A stretch of DNA of 21,369 nt, taken from NCBI GenBank assembly GCA_900545245.1, contig UQYV01000051.1:1-21369 (forward strand), read 5' to 3'. Under the pieces are notes generated by a model, which did no database searches, was not told the origin of the DNA, and saw only the letters and a program-made list of their open reading frames with translations. This document shows positions 1-8,587 of this stretch, piece by piece (positions within the stretch are counted from its first letter, which is position 1; each line of letters opens with the position of its first letter). The stretch comes from an uncultured Bacteroidales bacterium. GTDB taxonomy: Bacteria; Bacteroidota; Bacteroidia; Bacteroidales; UBA932. A program made the position numbers and the translations under genes.

Positions 1-26
1 TTTAATTGTTAAACTTTATAATAATC

Positions 27-46
27 GTCCGGAACTTTTACCGGAC
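27..46. other. Short perfect stem-loop upstream of the GH20 gene
   Basis: GTCCGG at 27-32 pairs perfectly with CCGGAC at 41-46 around an 8-nt loop. No T-run follows on the plus strand, so it is not a textbook intrinsic terminator for a gene left of the window. It could be a weak terminator, a processing hairpin or an operator. It lies about 15 nt upstream of the repeat tail at 61-97. Confidence 0.4.
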
Positions 47-60
47 AGCAATGATGTTTC

Positions 61-99
61 TTGACAAATCTGAAGCAGTTTGTTTTTTCGTATTTCTTA
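61..99 (+). repeat. Copy C of the dispersed repeat (tail segment only)
   Basis: The 21 nt at 61-81 (TTGACAAATC, then TGAAGCAGTTT) are identical to 18911-18931, and the similarity runs on through a T-rich tract. With one 1-nt gap, 34 of 38 hand-aligned columns match. The palindromic core attached to the tail near 18.9 kb is absent here; a different short hairpin (27-46) sits in its place. The tail overlaps the -33 region of the GH20 promoter. Confidence 0.7.
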
Positions 100-112
100 A
101 TTGTTAACTTTG
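79..112 (+). promoter_or_regulatory. Bacteroidetes-type promoter of the GH20 gene
   Basis: A -7 box TAACTTTG at 105-112 fits the Bacteroidetes consensus TAnnTTTG. A TTTG at 79-82 can serve as the -33 box, with a 22-nt spacer that is slightly longer than usual. Transcription would start near 118, leaving a leader of about 30 nt before the ATG at 150. The -33 part lies inside the repeat tail. Confidence 0.55.
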
Positions 113-149
113 TAAAAGTTTAATTATAAAACCACACATACAGACATTT

Positions 150-1835
150 ATGATACTGAAATCTCTTGCGGTCTCAACCATTGCCGCGCTGGCCATATCG
201 GCCTCCTTCTCTGTGACAGCCGGTGCTGTTTCCATAATCCCGGAACCACAGAAAATCACACAAACGCAGTCCGTACTTCCAGTTTCCGCGACTGAAATCA
301 AGGTTTATGCCTCCACAGATGAGCTCAAACAGCTCGCTGCCACTTGGGCCGAGTCCATCAAAAAGCCATTTGTCGCCGGAGACTATTGGACAGAGACGAA
401 CTTCCACCGCATCGTTTCGGACGTTGTACTTCCGTCGGCCGTCCTTGAGAAGTCGGCCAAGAAGGCAGATGTGAAACTTTCCGTTGACAAGTCACTCGCT
501 GAGGAACAGTATAGGCTGACCATTGACCCGAAAGACCGGATTGTCATCACGGGAGGCTCTGCAAAAGGCGTATGGTGGGGACTCCAGTCTCTTTCCCAGA
601 TTCTCATCGATAGCGCGTCCAAGGCCGAAGGCGGGCAGTTGAAACTCGCCGGGCTCGAAATCGAGGACTGGCCGGAGTTCGCGTACAGAGGTGCCATGCT
701 CGACTGCTGCCGTCACTTCATACCGTTCGAGGACGTGAAGAAATACATAGATATAATGGCCTACCACAAGCTCAACACTTTCCATTGGCATCTCACGGAG
801 GATCAGGGCTGGAGAATCGAGATAAAGAAATATCCGCTTCTCACGGAAATAGGCTCAAAGCGAGAGGACACTCTCGTCAACCATCTCCGGGAAAAGGAGG
901 AGAACAGGGTGTATGACGGACATCCCCACAGTGGATTCTACACTCAGGAGCAGGCCCGTGAACTCGTTGCATACGCCTCTGCAAGGCAGATTACCGTGAT
1001 TCCGGAAATTGAGATGCCGGGACACGCCGAAGCCGCGCTTGCCTCATATCCTTATCTCGGTTGCCGTCAGACCGGTTATGTGACGCTCCCTGTATGGGGC
1101 ATAATCCCGGAGGTATTCTGCATGGGACGCGAGACGACTTTCAAGTTCTTCGAGGACGTGCTTGATGAAATATGTGAGATTTTCCCGGGCGAGTACATCC
1201 ACATCGGAGGCGACGAGTGCCCGCGCGACCGTTGGAAGGAATGTCCTGATTGCCAGAGGCGTATGAAGGAGGAGGGGCTTACAGAGGTTGGCCAGCTTCA
1301 GGGTTATCAGCTCAAGAGAGTTGAGAAGTACCTCAACGCAAAGGGTCGTCATATCATCGGATGGGACGAGATCCTTGAGTCCGGCGCCACTCCTACCGCC
1401 ACTGTGATGTCATGGAGAGGTCCGCAGGGAGGAGTAAAGGCTGCAAAGATGGGCAACAAGGTCGTAATGGCCCCGAACAACTACTTCTATCTCGACTACT
1501 ACCAGACGGCAGATCCGGAGGCAAACAAGGAACCGCTCGGCATCGGAGGCTATGTCTCTCTTGAAAAATGCTGGAGTTTCGATCCTTTCGATCAGCTTAC
1601 AGAGACTGAGAAATCATACATCTACGGCATTCAGGCAAACACCTGGACTGAGTATATGCGCGGCATTGACCGTGTCCAGTTCATGGACCTTCCGCGTTTC
1701 TGCGCCCTTTCCGCAGTCAGCTGGCACAAGGATGCGCAGACCTATCCTGAGTTCCTTGCCAAGGTGAAGGATTCAATGCTCAAGCTCTATCAATATTACG
1801 GACTCATATACGCTCCATACGCATTTGAGGAGTAA
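150..1835 (+). CDS. Secreted GH20 beta-N-acetylhexosaminidase
   Basis: A 561-residue exo-glycosidase predicted to remove terminal GlcNAc or GalNAc from glycans in the periplasm or at the cell surface. Residues 1-25 form a signal peptide (MILK, then a hydrophobic run ending in TAGA). Residues of about 26-165 fit the GH20 N-terminal alpha/beta domain, and 175-520 the catalytic TIM barrel, opening with RGAMLDCCRHF. The family's HxGGDE motif is present with D355-E356, the assisting Asp and acid/base Glu of substrate-assisted catalysis. HWHLTEDQGWR and GWDEILE are also conserved. No extra carbohydrate-binding module is visible, and the length is normal for a two-domain enzyme. The ATG at 150 is chosen because it starts the signal peptide. 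The stop lies 1 nt from the convergent gene at 1837. Substrate preference (chitobiose, mucin or N-glycan) cannot be read from the sequence. Confidence 0.96.
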   Translation: MILKSLAVSTIAALAISASFSVTAGAVSIIPEPQKITQTQSVLPVSATEIKVYASTDELKQLAATWAESIKKPFVAGDYWTETNFHRIVSDVVLPSAVLEKSAKKADVKLSVDKSLAEEQYRLTIDPKDRIVITGGSAKGVWWGLQSLSQILIDSASKAEGGQLKLAGLEIEDWPEFAYRGAMLDCCRHFIPFEDVKKYIDIMAYHKLNTFHWHLTEDQGWRIEIKKYPLLTEIGSKREDTLVNHLREKEENRVYDGHPHSGFYTQEQARELVAYASARQITVIPEIEMPGHAEAALASYPYLGCRQTGYVTLPVWGIIPEVFCMGRETTFKFFEDVLDEICEIFPGEYIHIGGDECPRDRWKECPDCQRRMKEEGLTEVGQLQGYQLKRVEKYLNAKGRHIIGWDEILESGATPTATVMSWRGPQGGVKAAKMGNKVVMAPNNYFYLDYYQTADPEANKEPLGIGGYVSLEKCWSFDPFDQLTETEKSYIYGIQANTWTEYMRGIDRVQFMDLPRFCALSAVSWHKDAQTYPEFLAKVKDSMLKLYQYYGLIYAPYAFEE

Positions 1836-1836
1836 G

Positions 1837-3453
1837 TCAGAAGCGGAGGCCGACGGAAAGAAGGCAGCCGGAGCGCCACCATCGACCCGGTGTGTTGTCT
1901 ATTTCCATTCCGCTTTCCTCCTTGCTGCGGCGGTCGCGGCCTGAGTCTTTGATGAATCCCTTGCCTCCGAGATTGAGCGCCTGACCGTGTTTGAGTTTCC
2001 ATGTGTAGCCGACGCCGAGTTCGCCGCTGTACCAGTTCGATGGGAGCGCGAAGTCGTGGTCAATCAGATTTGCGGCAACGTGAGTGTCTTCGGTCTCGCG
2101 GGGCGTGTAGTCAAGACGACTGCCCTTGCCGCGCGAGACTTTAGCCTTGCATCCAAGTTCGAAGAGGCCTCTGTGGGTGTGGAAAAACTTACTGAATCCG
2201 AGGGAGTATCTCGCGTTCTTTATAAGTTCATACGCATTCGCTGCGCTGTAGCTCTGTTCGCAGCGGTTCCATTCCATTTCGTCGGTTATGACCCAGCTTT
2301 TCCGGTTGTTCCTGTCATTGATATAAATATTGACCGAGCAGTTGAAATGATCCTCCCGGTTAAGGTAACGGCCCGGAAGTGAAGAGTCTGTCACCCATGA
2401 ATTGACTTCCGGAGACGAGTCGAAATGCTGCACAAACTCTCGCCCGGAATGACGCAGGCCGCTGTATTCAAAACTTAATGCAGCTCCGCCTCTTGCCATG
2501 TTTTCCATAGGAGCGGATATGGATAATCCCGTCCTGAAATCATGCGTGTAGTAGTTCCCTCTGTCATGGGGCTTGTTATAGTCTATGTCAAAGACCTTCT
2601 CAAGTCCGTTGCGATATTCTCCGTAGAGGCTGACATTTCCGATGTCATCGTTGTACTGAAGAGAGAGACAGCCTCCCAGTGTGTTCCCTTCGTATTTTCT
2701 CTCCCTTTCAGTGCTGCTGAACACCTCGTAGGTATATTGCCCCAGACCCTTCAGCAGGTAGAGCTTCTGCGGCTGGGAGGAGTCGTAGAGGATGAGGTTT
2801 GAAGTCTCGCGGTAGAGGCCGTAGATAAATCCTGTGGAGACGGAAAAATGTTTCAGAAAGATGAATGAGAGCGACGGCTTTATCTCAATCCTGCATATCC
2901 CTGCCTGTGGGCGCGGGTCAACCTTCTTTGCTCCCCGTCCGACATCGAGATCCATTGCGAGGCCCGCGTTCAAAAAGCCCTGCACGATTGGGGTAGATAT
3001 GTCCGCCCACATTGCGTATGCCTGCTTTTGCCAATTTCCGCCCGTACTGTCGGCAATCACATACGGCATATCCCTCAACGGGTTGAATGTCGAGGCGAAG
3101 CGCACGCCGTTTTCGAAGGACTGCCTGAAACGGAAGTCCCCCTTGAGACGAAATCTTCCCACCTGCCTCTCTCCGTCGGCGTTGAAGAATATTCCCGTCT
3201 TTGTATCCGCATCCTGCGCCCTATGGAACGTTCCGGTTTCGAAGTCGGCTCCGAGCACGGCTTGCCCATAGCCTTCCGTTGGCTTAGAGCATTCCATGTC
3301 AGCGGCGTTCATCTGCCTTTCCTGCGCTGAGGCATGGATTTCGACAGCCAGCACCGGGATGAGAAGAAGTCTCGTGAGGAATTTTCTCACTTCTCGCGAA
3401 ATCTCCCTCCGGCAGCATATACACGAAGCCTTATGTGTCCTCATATTCTTCAT
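1837..3453 (-). CDS. Outer-membrane beta-barrel protein, DUF6850-like
   Basis: A 538-residue predicted outer-membrane barrel. A basic N-terminus (MKNMRTHK, then RREISREVRK) leads to a hydrophobic stretch LLLIPVLAVEIHASAQ, read as a signal peptide. The rest is rich in alternating aromatic and polar strands (for example GRFRLKGDFRFRQSF) and ends in a strand with a terminal Phe (SVGLRF), as expected of BAM-assembled barrels. Its start overlaps the stop of the upstream DUF4876-like gene by 4 nt (ATGA), so translation is probably coupled. In Bacteroidetes, DUF6850 barrels are found beside DUF4876 lipoproteins and TonB-dependent receptors, the same order as here; the family name is from memory of that association. 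Cargo unknown. It is the last gene of the minus-strand operon and converges on GH20 with no room for a separate terminator. Confidence 0.75.
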   Translation of the reverse strand: MKNMRTHKASCICCRREISREVRKFLTRLLLIPVLAVEIHASAQERQMNAADMECSKPTEGYGQAVLGADFETGTFHRAQDADTKTGIFFNADGERQVGRFRLKGDFRFRQSFENGVRFASTFNPLRDMPYVIADSTGGNWQKQAYAMWADISTPIVQGFLNAGLAMDLDVGRGAKKVDPRPQAGICRIEIKPSLSFIFLKHFSVSTGFIYGLYRETSNLILYDSSQPQKLYLLKGLGQYTYEVFSSTERERKYEGNTLGGCLSLQYNDDIGNVSLYGEYRNGLEKVFDIDYNKPHDRGNYYTHDFRTGLSISAPMENMARGGAALSFEYSGLRHSGREFVQHFDSSPEVNSWVTDSSLPGRYLNREDHFNCSVNIYINDRNNRKSWVITDEMEWNRCEQSYSAANAYELIKNARYSLGFSKFFHTHRGLFELGCKAKVSRGKGSRLDYTPRETEDTHVAANLIDHDFALPSNWYSGELGVGYTWKLKHGQALNLGGKGFIKDSGRDRRSKEESGMEIDNTPGRWWRSGCLLSVGLRF

Positions 3454-4706
3454 TCCGACAGTGGTTTTTCGTTGATTTCAAAGTCTGCGGTCGAGTTGTT
3501 CGTGTCCTGAAGGCGCACGCGCCCATCGGTAGAAGGCAGGGACTTCCTGCGCACGCTCAGTCCGGCATAAATCCTTGCAACAGTTGCGAATCCCGCGTCG
3601 AGTTTCGGTGAGAACCGCTTCGTTCCTGTCGCCGTCTCGTTCTGAATGAGGTCAACTGCATCTACCACATTGTCGTATGGCACTTTCAGACAGTTCCAGT
3701 ACTCCTCATCCTCAAACGGATCCTGAAAAGTCTCTGGCAGAGTGACCTTCTCGAAGGCGGCAAATTCCTCCGCACTCGCCTCCAGCAGCACCATCCCCTG
3801 CCCGAACACACTCGGCCGCCACAGATAGCCGTAGTCCGGCCAGAACGCCATCTCCATATTTGTTGCGTCGAAGTCCGGGTACTTGTTTTCCGGATCGTTC
3901 ACATAAGCCTCGAAATCGGCTCCGGACAAGTCCACCGGAGAATTCAGATTGTAGGCCGCGTCTTTGTTGTGCGGCGCGGCCATTGTCGCAATCACAGCAG
4001 TCTGCCCCGGCTGCATCACGAATGACTTTCCTTCAGCGACAATCTTCCAGACGCTTTTCAGGTAGACATGGGTGTAGTTTCCGGCTTTCTCTCCAGGCCA
4101 CAAAGGTCCGCTTTCTCCGAGGCCGCCGTAAAACTCGTTCATCCCGATGTAGAGCTTGCCGATGTCCTGTGGCTTGGAAGAATTGTTGTAAATCGAGAAA
4201 AAAGTGTCGTTACGGTAGCTTCCGTTGTTTGGAGTGGTGGAGCCGGCGTAGTAGAGTTCTTTGAAAATGACGGGATTCGAGGACACTGCAATGAGTTTTG
4301 TCTCCGGCAGCTGCGGCACGACCCCCAGATGCAGTCCCATTCCGCTTATGAAACCTGACAGGTAGAGCGGTTCCCCCTTCGTGTCAATATCGACCGATTC
4401 GGCCTCCGCCGCCGTGAGGCTTCCAGACACCGTCACAGTGTATTGCCCCGGCATTATTCTGCTCACCTCCACAACCCCGTCAGTCCCGCTTTCAAAACTA
4501 TAGCCGAGTTGCTCGGTCGTGTTGGTCATAAGCACCGACAGGGGAGTCGAGAACGGCCTTCCGTTTCCGAACTCTCCATAGCAGAAGTGCATCTCAAAAT
4601 CGCTGACGAACTGGCTTGGCGGCACTTCGTCCCGAAAACAGCCGCCGAGCAGCAAAGCCGACAGCACGAACAAAGTCAACGTCCGTATGTTACAAAAGCC
4701 TTTCAT
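3450..4706 (-). CDS. DUF4876-like outer-membrane lipoprotein
   Basis: A 418-residue lipoprotein. The signal sequence ends in LLLGGC, with lipidated Cys23 followed by FRDE, an acidic stretch compatible with export to the cell surface. A beta-rich region follows (about 30-125), then the part that suggests DUF4876: VIFKELYYAGSTTPNNGSY and SIYNNSSKPQDIGKLYIG, similar to lamin-tail-like beta-sandwich folds. It lies 30 nt downstream of the TonB-dependent receptor and overlaps the following barrel gene by 4 nt, so the three genes are almost certainly co-transcribed. The position suggests a surface partner of the receptor, as SusD is for SusC, but there is no sequence resemblance to SusD. The ligand is unknown; assignment to metal, haem or peptide uptake would be speculation. 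Confidence 0.8.
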   Translation of the reverse strand: MKGFCNIRTLTLFVLSALLLGGCFRDEVPPSQFVSDFEMHFCYGEFGNGRPFSTPLSVLMTNTTEQLGYSFESGTDGVVEVSRIMPGQYTVTVSGSLTAAEAESVDIDTKGEPLYLSGFISGMGLHLGVVPQLPETKLIAVSSNPVIFKELYYAGSTTPNNGSYRNDTFFSIYNNSSKPQDIGKLYIGMNEFYGGLGESGPLWPGEKAGNYTHVYLKSVWKIVAEGKSFVMQPGQTAVIATMAAPHNKDAAYNLNSPVDLSGADFEAYVNDPENKYPDFDATNMEMAFWPDYGYLWRPSVFGQGMVLLEASAEEFAAFEKVTLPETFQDPFEDEEYWNCLKVPYDNVVDAVDLIQNETATGTKRFSPKLDAGFATVARIYAGLSVRRKSLPSTDGRVRLQDTNNSTADFEINEKPLSE

Positions 4707-4736
4707 TTCCCAAATGTTTTACCTCCATCCTCGCCC

Positions 4737-7520
4737 TCAGAACTTGAACCACGCCTCAATTCCGAAGAACTGCGACGGGTTGCGCGAACTTGACCATGTT
4801 CCCGGATTCCTCTTGCTCTCCTCCAACGGGTTCGTGCGGAAGACATTGTTGAGGAAAAACGTGAATCCGAGATATTCCCCGATTTCCTTCGTTAGCCTCA
4901 AATTGCAGAGCCATAGTGGTTTATGTGTTTCCTTGATGAGCCTATTGTCCAAAATCTGCTTCTGAATGTCTTCGCTTATCGGGTCACCTTCCGCGAGTGC
5001 CGTGTATTTGAGGTTCGAGGCGCTTATGTATCCTATCGGATGGATGTTCTCCGTTCCGAGATATTCGTGTGTATCGCTCCAAATCGTCTGCAACGACATT
5101 GAGACGACGAATCCGATTTTCGGAATATTGTGTATCACCCTAAGGTTCGTCGAAAACCGTGAATAGCGGCTTCCGTTGCCGCTTGCGTAAACTCCGATGT
5201 CCTTATATCCCTTCTTCGGGTCCGGATTCTTCTGAAAATATGATTCGGTGGAGGAATATGAATCCGAGACCATATATGCTCCGGTCAGGACAAACGACGT
5301 GCGGATGGGCTTAATCTGTCCGAAGTCGAGGTCGAACTCCACGCCCTTTGAGTCGTTCACATTGTTGTTCAGCGGTTTGTAATAGCTCACTACGACATTT
5401 GTCGCGTCGCTGTATTTCAGCAGGGGATATGTCCCCTCACGCTCGATGCCCTCGTATTTCTTGAGTTCAAATAGCTGGAAGCAACTGCGGTCCGTGCCGA
5501 ACGAATAGCCGTTGCGCAGCAGTTCTCGGTAAGCCGTGACGCTCAGCCTCATGCCGGCCCACTCGAAATCGAGTCCGATTTCCGACTTGGAATTTCTCGC
5601 AATCTTGAGGCGGCTGTTGGAAGTGTCATAGACCTTGGTGGTAAGGACGCTGAGTTCCTGAGCCCCGCTTACTCCGGTCAGGCCGATGTTGCTGTAGTTC
5701 ACAAAGTCGAAATAGGCTTTGTCAGGGTAGAGATAGACCAGCGGCGGAGCCTTGGCCGTTATTCCCCAGCCTCCGCGCAGTTTCAGCATCTTCGGGACAA
5801 TTTCGAATGAGGCGTTGACTCGTGGCGAGAGGGCATTCATCATTTCGCTGCGTCCGGGCTGCACAAGGTCGAAGCGCAGACCAAGCTGTACTTTCAAATC
5901 CCTGTTCCACAGTGTCTTGGAAATGTTGTCCTCGGCGTAGAGCGAGAACTGGTTGAGGGCGGGAATGTCGGTGTAAGGGCGCATCCTCAGTCCGCTTGAC
6001 GGAGGCATGAGCGGGTCGAAAACCTTGCCTTGCCCGAAGTTTACGTCCGTTTTCCACTCCGCTCCGCCGATGATGCGGTTGCCTATGCCCCAGAACTCCG
6101 TGAACATGCTGGCCACCACCTTTGCAAAGACATTGAGCGGTTTCCCGTAGGTCGTCATCTGCGTGAGGAACTCGTATGGGAGTATGTTTGTGGATGCCTC
6201 GTGGCCCGGCGCGTCGGTGTTGGTCAACTTGTTGCCGAGATTGTCATAGACCGGACCGCCGACGTTTGCCGCCACAGTGCCGTCGGTCATTGCCGAGGTC
6301 ACCATATAGCCGAAATTGCCCTTTATTTCCTGAGTGTAACCCGTTTGCTCCGCGTAATTTGCGGACAAATTGAACTTTAGGGATTTCAGGAAAGATAAGT
6401 CCGCCTGCCAGTTGATGTTTGTGTTGAACTTGAAGCCCATGTTCTCCGCCGAGCGCTTCCTCTGATACTTCACGTCTGTCGGGTCGAGTTTCTGGGCATC
6501 GAGATCGGAGTAGAATCCAAATCCGGTGGTGGTCCTCAACTTTTCTGCGAAAGTCTTGGAATAGAGCAGGTTTGCCGTGATTCGGCGATATTGTTGATAG
6601 GGCCTGCGTTCATCGGCGAGAGAAGATGCGTAGTCGAAGTCGGCACTGAGTGCTCCGCCCTTCTTCCCGAGTGCAAATCCCTTGCTGACAGACGCTTGGG
6701 TGAGTGTCGGGTTTATCTTTGTCCTGATTCTGAATGGATATTCGCCTGCCTTCGGATTCACGATTATGACTCCGGAAGTGAGGTCGCCATATTCGACGGA
6801 GGGGATGCCCCTTATGACATCTACCGATTCGACATTGTCTACCGAAATCTGTCTCAAATCCACTCCCGAACCTGCTGTAGAGGAATAGCCGGAAGTGAGC
6901 GTACCGCTTGTCGCCGTGTTGCCTACCTGGAGGTTGGCATTATTGGAGACCGGTGCCCCGTTCACGATGATGGATGTTCCGAGGCTGTTCATCGCGTCCG
7001 TTCCCACCTGCCTGATTGTCGCCTTGCTGGCGGAGGTGAGAGAGGGATTGGAGGATAGCTGTCCTGGAAGGAGTTCCATTATGTCGCTCAGGGAAGTGGC
7101 CTGAAGATGGTCTATGGCCGTGCGCGAAATGCTCGATGCCGTGGATGCCCCCACTGCTCCCGAGCGTGCCGTCACCACTACGTCGTCAAGTCTGAACGAG
7201 GATTCGACCATCAGGACGCTCACCGGGGACATCCCCGCGCTCACCTTGACTTCAAGCTCATAGTCCAGCATGCCAATCATTTGTGCGGAGAATTTCCACC
7301 TCCCTTCGGGCACTCCTTTCAGCACCGCCCCGCCGTCAGTCTCGCTTGCGGCATAGATTCCGCAGTCCGGGAATCCCACGACGACCCCTGCCAGAGGTTC
7401 GCCGCTTTCCTTTGAATTGACGAACACCCTAACATCAACTTTACTCGGAGCCGCGGCCGCAAGGCGGCACACCACTCCGAGTAAAGTTATAACTAATATG
7501 ATTTTGCGCAGATGTTTCAT
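4737..7520 (-). CDS. TonB-dependent outer-membrane receptor
   Basis: A 927-residue active transporter of the outer membrane, powered by TonB-ExbBD. Residues 1-24 are a signal peptide. Residues of about 28-105 are a carboxypeptidase-regulatory-like (CarboxypepD_reg) domain, with SGEPLAGVVVGFPD and DGGAVLKGVPEG. A TonB-box-like segment DDVVVTAR is at 112-119. The plug domain covers about 120-262 and includes the conserved-looking VESVDVIRGIPSVEYGDLTSG. The remainder is the 22-strand barrel, ending in AWFKF with a terminal Phe. It lacks the typical SusC plug signatures and no SusD gene follows, so it is better read as a non-Sus receptor. A 56-57-nt gap with a stem-loop separates it from the upstream lipoprotein gene, and 30 nt separate it from the DUF4876-like gene. 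Confidence 0.95.
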   Translation of the reverse strand: MKHLRKIILVITLLGVVCRLAAAAPSKVDVRVFVNSKESGEPLAGVVVGFPDCGIYAASETDGGAVLKGVPEGRWKFSAQMIGMLDYELEVKVSAGMSPVSVLMVESSFRLDDVVVTARSGAVGASTASSISRTAIDHLQATSLSDIMELLPGQLSSNPSLTSASKATIRQVGTDAMNSLGTSIIVNGAPVSNNANLQVGNTATSGTLTSGYSSTAGSGVDLRQISVDNVESVDVIRGIPSVEYGDLTSGVIIVNPKAGEYPFRIRTKINPTLTQASVSKGFALGKKGGALSADFDYASSLADERRPYQQYRRITANLLYSKTFAEKLRTTTGFGFYSDLDAQKLDPTDVKYQRKRSAENMGFKFNTNINWQADLSFLKSLKFNLSANYAEQTGYTQEIKGNFGYMVTSAMTDGTVAANVGGPVYDNLGNKLTNTDAPGHEASTNILPYEFLTQMTTYGKPLNVFAKVVASMFTEFWGIGNRIIGGAEWKTDVNFGQGKVFDPLMPPSSGLRMRPYTDIPALNQFSLYAEDNISKTLWNRDLKVQLGLRFDLVQPGRSEMMNALSPRVNASFEIVPKMLKLRGGWGITAKAPPLVYLYPDKAYFDFVNYSNIGLTGVSGAQELSVLTTKVYDTSNSRLKIARNSKSEIGLDFEWAGMRLSVTAYRELLRNGYSFGTDRSCFQLFELKKYEGIEREGTYPLLKYSDATNVVVSYYKPLNNNVNDSKGVEFDLDFGQIKPIRTSFVLTGAYMVSDSYSSTESYFQKNPDPKKGYKDIGVYASGNGSRYSRFSTNLRVIHNIPKIGFVVSMSLQTIWSDTHEYLGTENIHPIGYISASNLKYTALAEGDPISEDIQKQILDNRLIKETHKPLWLCNLRLTKEIGEYLGFTFFLNNVFRTNPLEESKRNPGTWSSSRNPSQFFGIEAWFKF

Positions 7521-7536
7521 ATCACGCCCAGAGGAC

Positions 7537-7555
7537 TCCCGAATCCCATTCGGGA
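7537..7555 (-). other. Intercistronic stem-loop before the TonB receptor gene
   Basis: TCCCGAAT at 7537-7544 and ATTCGGGA at 7548-7555 form a perfect 8-bp stem with a 3-nt loop. It sits between the FISUMP-like lipoprotein stop and the receptor start. On the transcribed strand no U-run follows, so full termination is unlikely. A processing site, an mRNA-stability element or partial attenuation between a lipoprotein and its receptor would fit. Confidence 0.5.
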
Positions 7556-7577
7556 CGAGGTTTATGTGCGCAAATGA

Positions 7578-8480
7578 TTATTTTACGCAGCGGACAGGAA
7601 TAGCCAAATCGTAAGAGCCTCCAGTCTTTGTGCTGTATGTAGGGAAATTATTGTATTCAAAGGTGCCAACTTTTGAAACATCGGCATCATCCTTAAATGT
7701 GTATGACGTCCAAAAATATTTTGCTGTAGGCAGATACTTCTGCGTAGTGCTTTCTTTTTTGAACTGTCCGCACTCTACAAGAGCCATTTTGTCAACTATA
7801 GCAAATGCCTCGGCGCAGTCCTCATCTGTAGCCATCTCATAATACCAGTCACCAATAATATCCAACTTTGCCTTAACCTTCTTCATCTGCTCGTCATTCG
7901 GCAGACTCCAACCCTTAGGGCAAGGAGTGTTCTCGGCAACGGTCCAGTCAGCGAAGCCTTTGCTTTCCGGGCTCCAATCCTTGTCGTAGAACTCGTTCAC
8001 CTTTGTATCGTTACCTGATGCGACAGGAAGGATTTTTCCCCACTGGTAGAAATATCCTGCATCTTCCTTGCTTTTCGCTCCGATGTTTCTGTCAAGCATT
8101 TTGAATCCGAAATCTTTAGTGAAGTCAAGCACTTCATACCGTGCAATCTGTCCCTTGATGGTGAGCTTGCAAGTTGCAGAAAGTTCGCCGGCTTTAGCCG
8201 TGATGGTGACAACTTTTTCTTTTTCCTCAATGTCTTCAACAGTCAGTGCGAGCTCTCCCTTTGGGGACACGGTCACGAGTTCCGGGTCGCTTGAAGTCCA
8301 TTCCACAGTCACTCCATCCAGAGCATTTTCAGGCGTCGCGCTCACAGAAAGTTCAGGAAGGTCTTCGTCAGTGAAGACAGTTTTCTCCGCAGGAGTTACG
8401 GTGAGAGTTTTGGCACCCTCTTCTTTGTTGCAGGCAACGACAGCCAATGCAACGACTGCAATGTAAGCAATCTTTTTCAT
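7578..8480 (-). CDS. Lipoprotein with Ig-like (BIG2) and FISUMP-like domains
   Basis: A 300-residue lipoprotein. MKKIAYIAVVALAVVAC gives lipidated Cys17, followed by NKEEG; the K-E-E pattern matches the lipoprotein surface-export signal described in Bacteroidetes. Residues of about 24-110 look like a BIG2-type Ig fold (SVSATPEN, VEWTSSDPELVTVSPKGE, ATCKLTIKG). The C-terminal 185 residues resemble the FISUMP paralogous domain: LDRNIGAKS near its start, GYFYQWGK, CPKGWSLPNDEQMKKV and a terminal IPVRCVK. Such proteins are usually surface-displayed. It is the first gene of the minus-strand run and lies 57 nt upstream of the TonB receptor, so it may present a ligand to it. Its AT-richer codon use differs from the GC-rich receptor genes, which could mean higher expression or separate acquisition. 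No function has been shown for the domain combination as far as I can tell. Confidence 0.82.
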   Translation of the reverse strand: MKKIAYIAVVALAVVACNKEEGAKTLTVTPAEKTVFTDEDLPELSVSATPENALDGVTVEWTSSDPELVTVSPKGELALTVEDIEEKEKVVTITAKAGELSATCKLTIKGQIARYEVLDFTKDFGFKMLDRNIGAKSKEDAGYFYQWGKILPVASGNDTKVNEFYDKDWSPESKGFADWTVAENTPCPKGWSLPNDEQMKKVKAKLDIIGDWYYEMATDEDCAEAFAIVDKMALVECGQFKKESTTQKYLPTAKYFWTSYTFKDDADVSKVGTFEYNNFPTYSTKTGGSYDLAIPVRCVK

Positions 8481-8587
8481 TTGATAAAAATTTTAGCCGA
8501 CCCAAAGGTCTAATAATTAAACACATAAATCCACTTGTGACACGACATTCCGAAAGGGAGCCTATCATTTGTAAATTTCAAACCTTA

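Noticed and set aside
61..66. TTGACA as a sigma70-type -35 box
   Set aside because: Bacteroidetes housekeeping promoters use a different consensus, and a TAnnTTTG box with a TTTG upstream explains the GH20 promoter better. The hexamer is part of the repeat tail.
8481..8582. The 100-nt leader of the lipoprotein-TonB receptor operon as a riboswitch
   Set aside because: I find only a 4-bp palindrome (8499-8510) and no conserved aptamer core; the leader is mostly unstructured AT-rich sequence.
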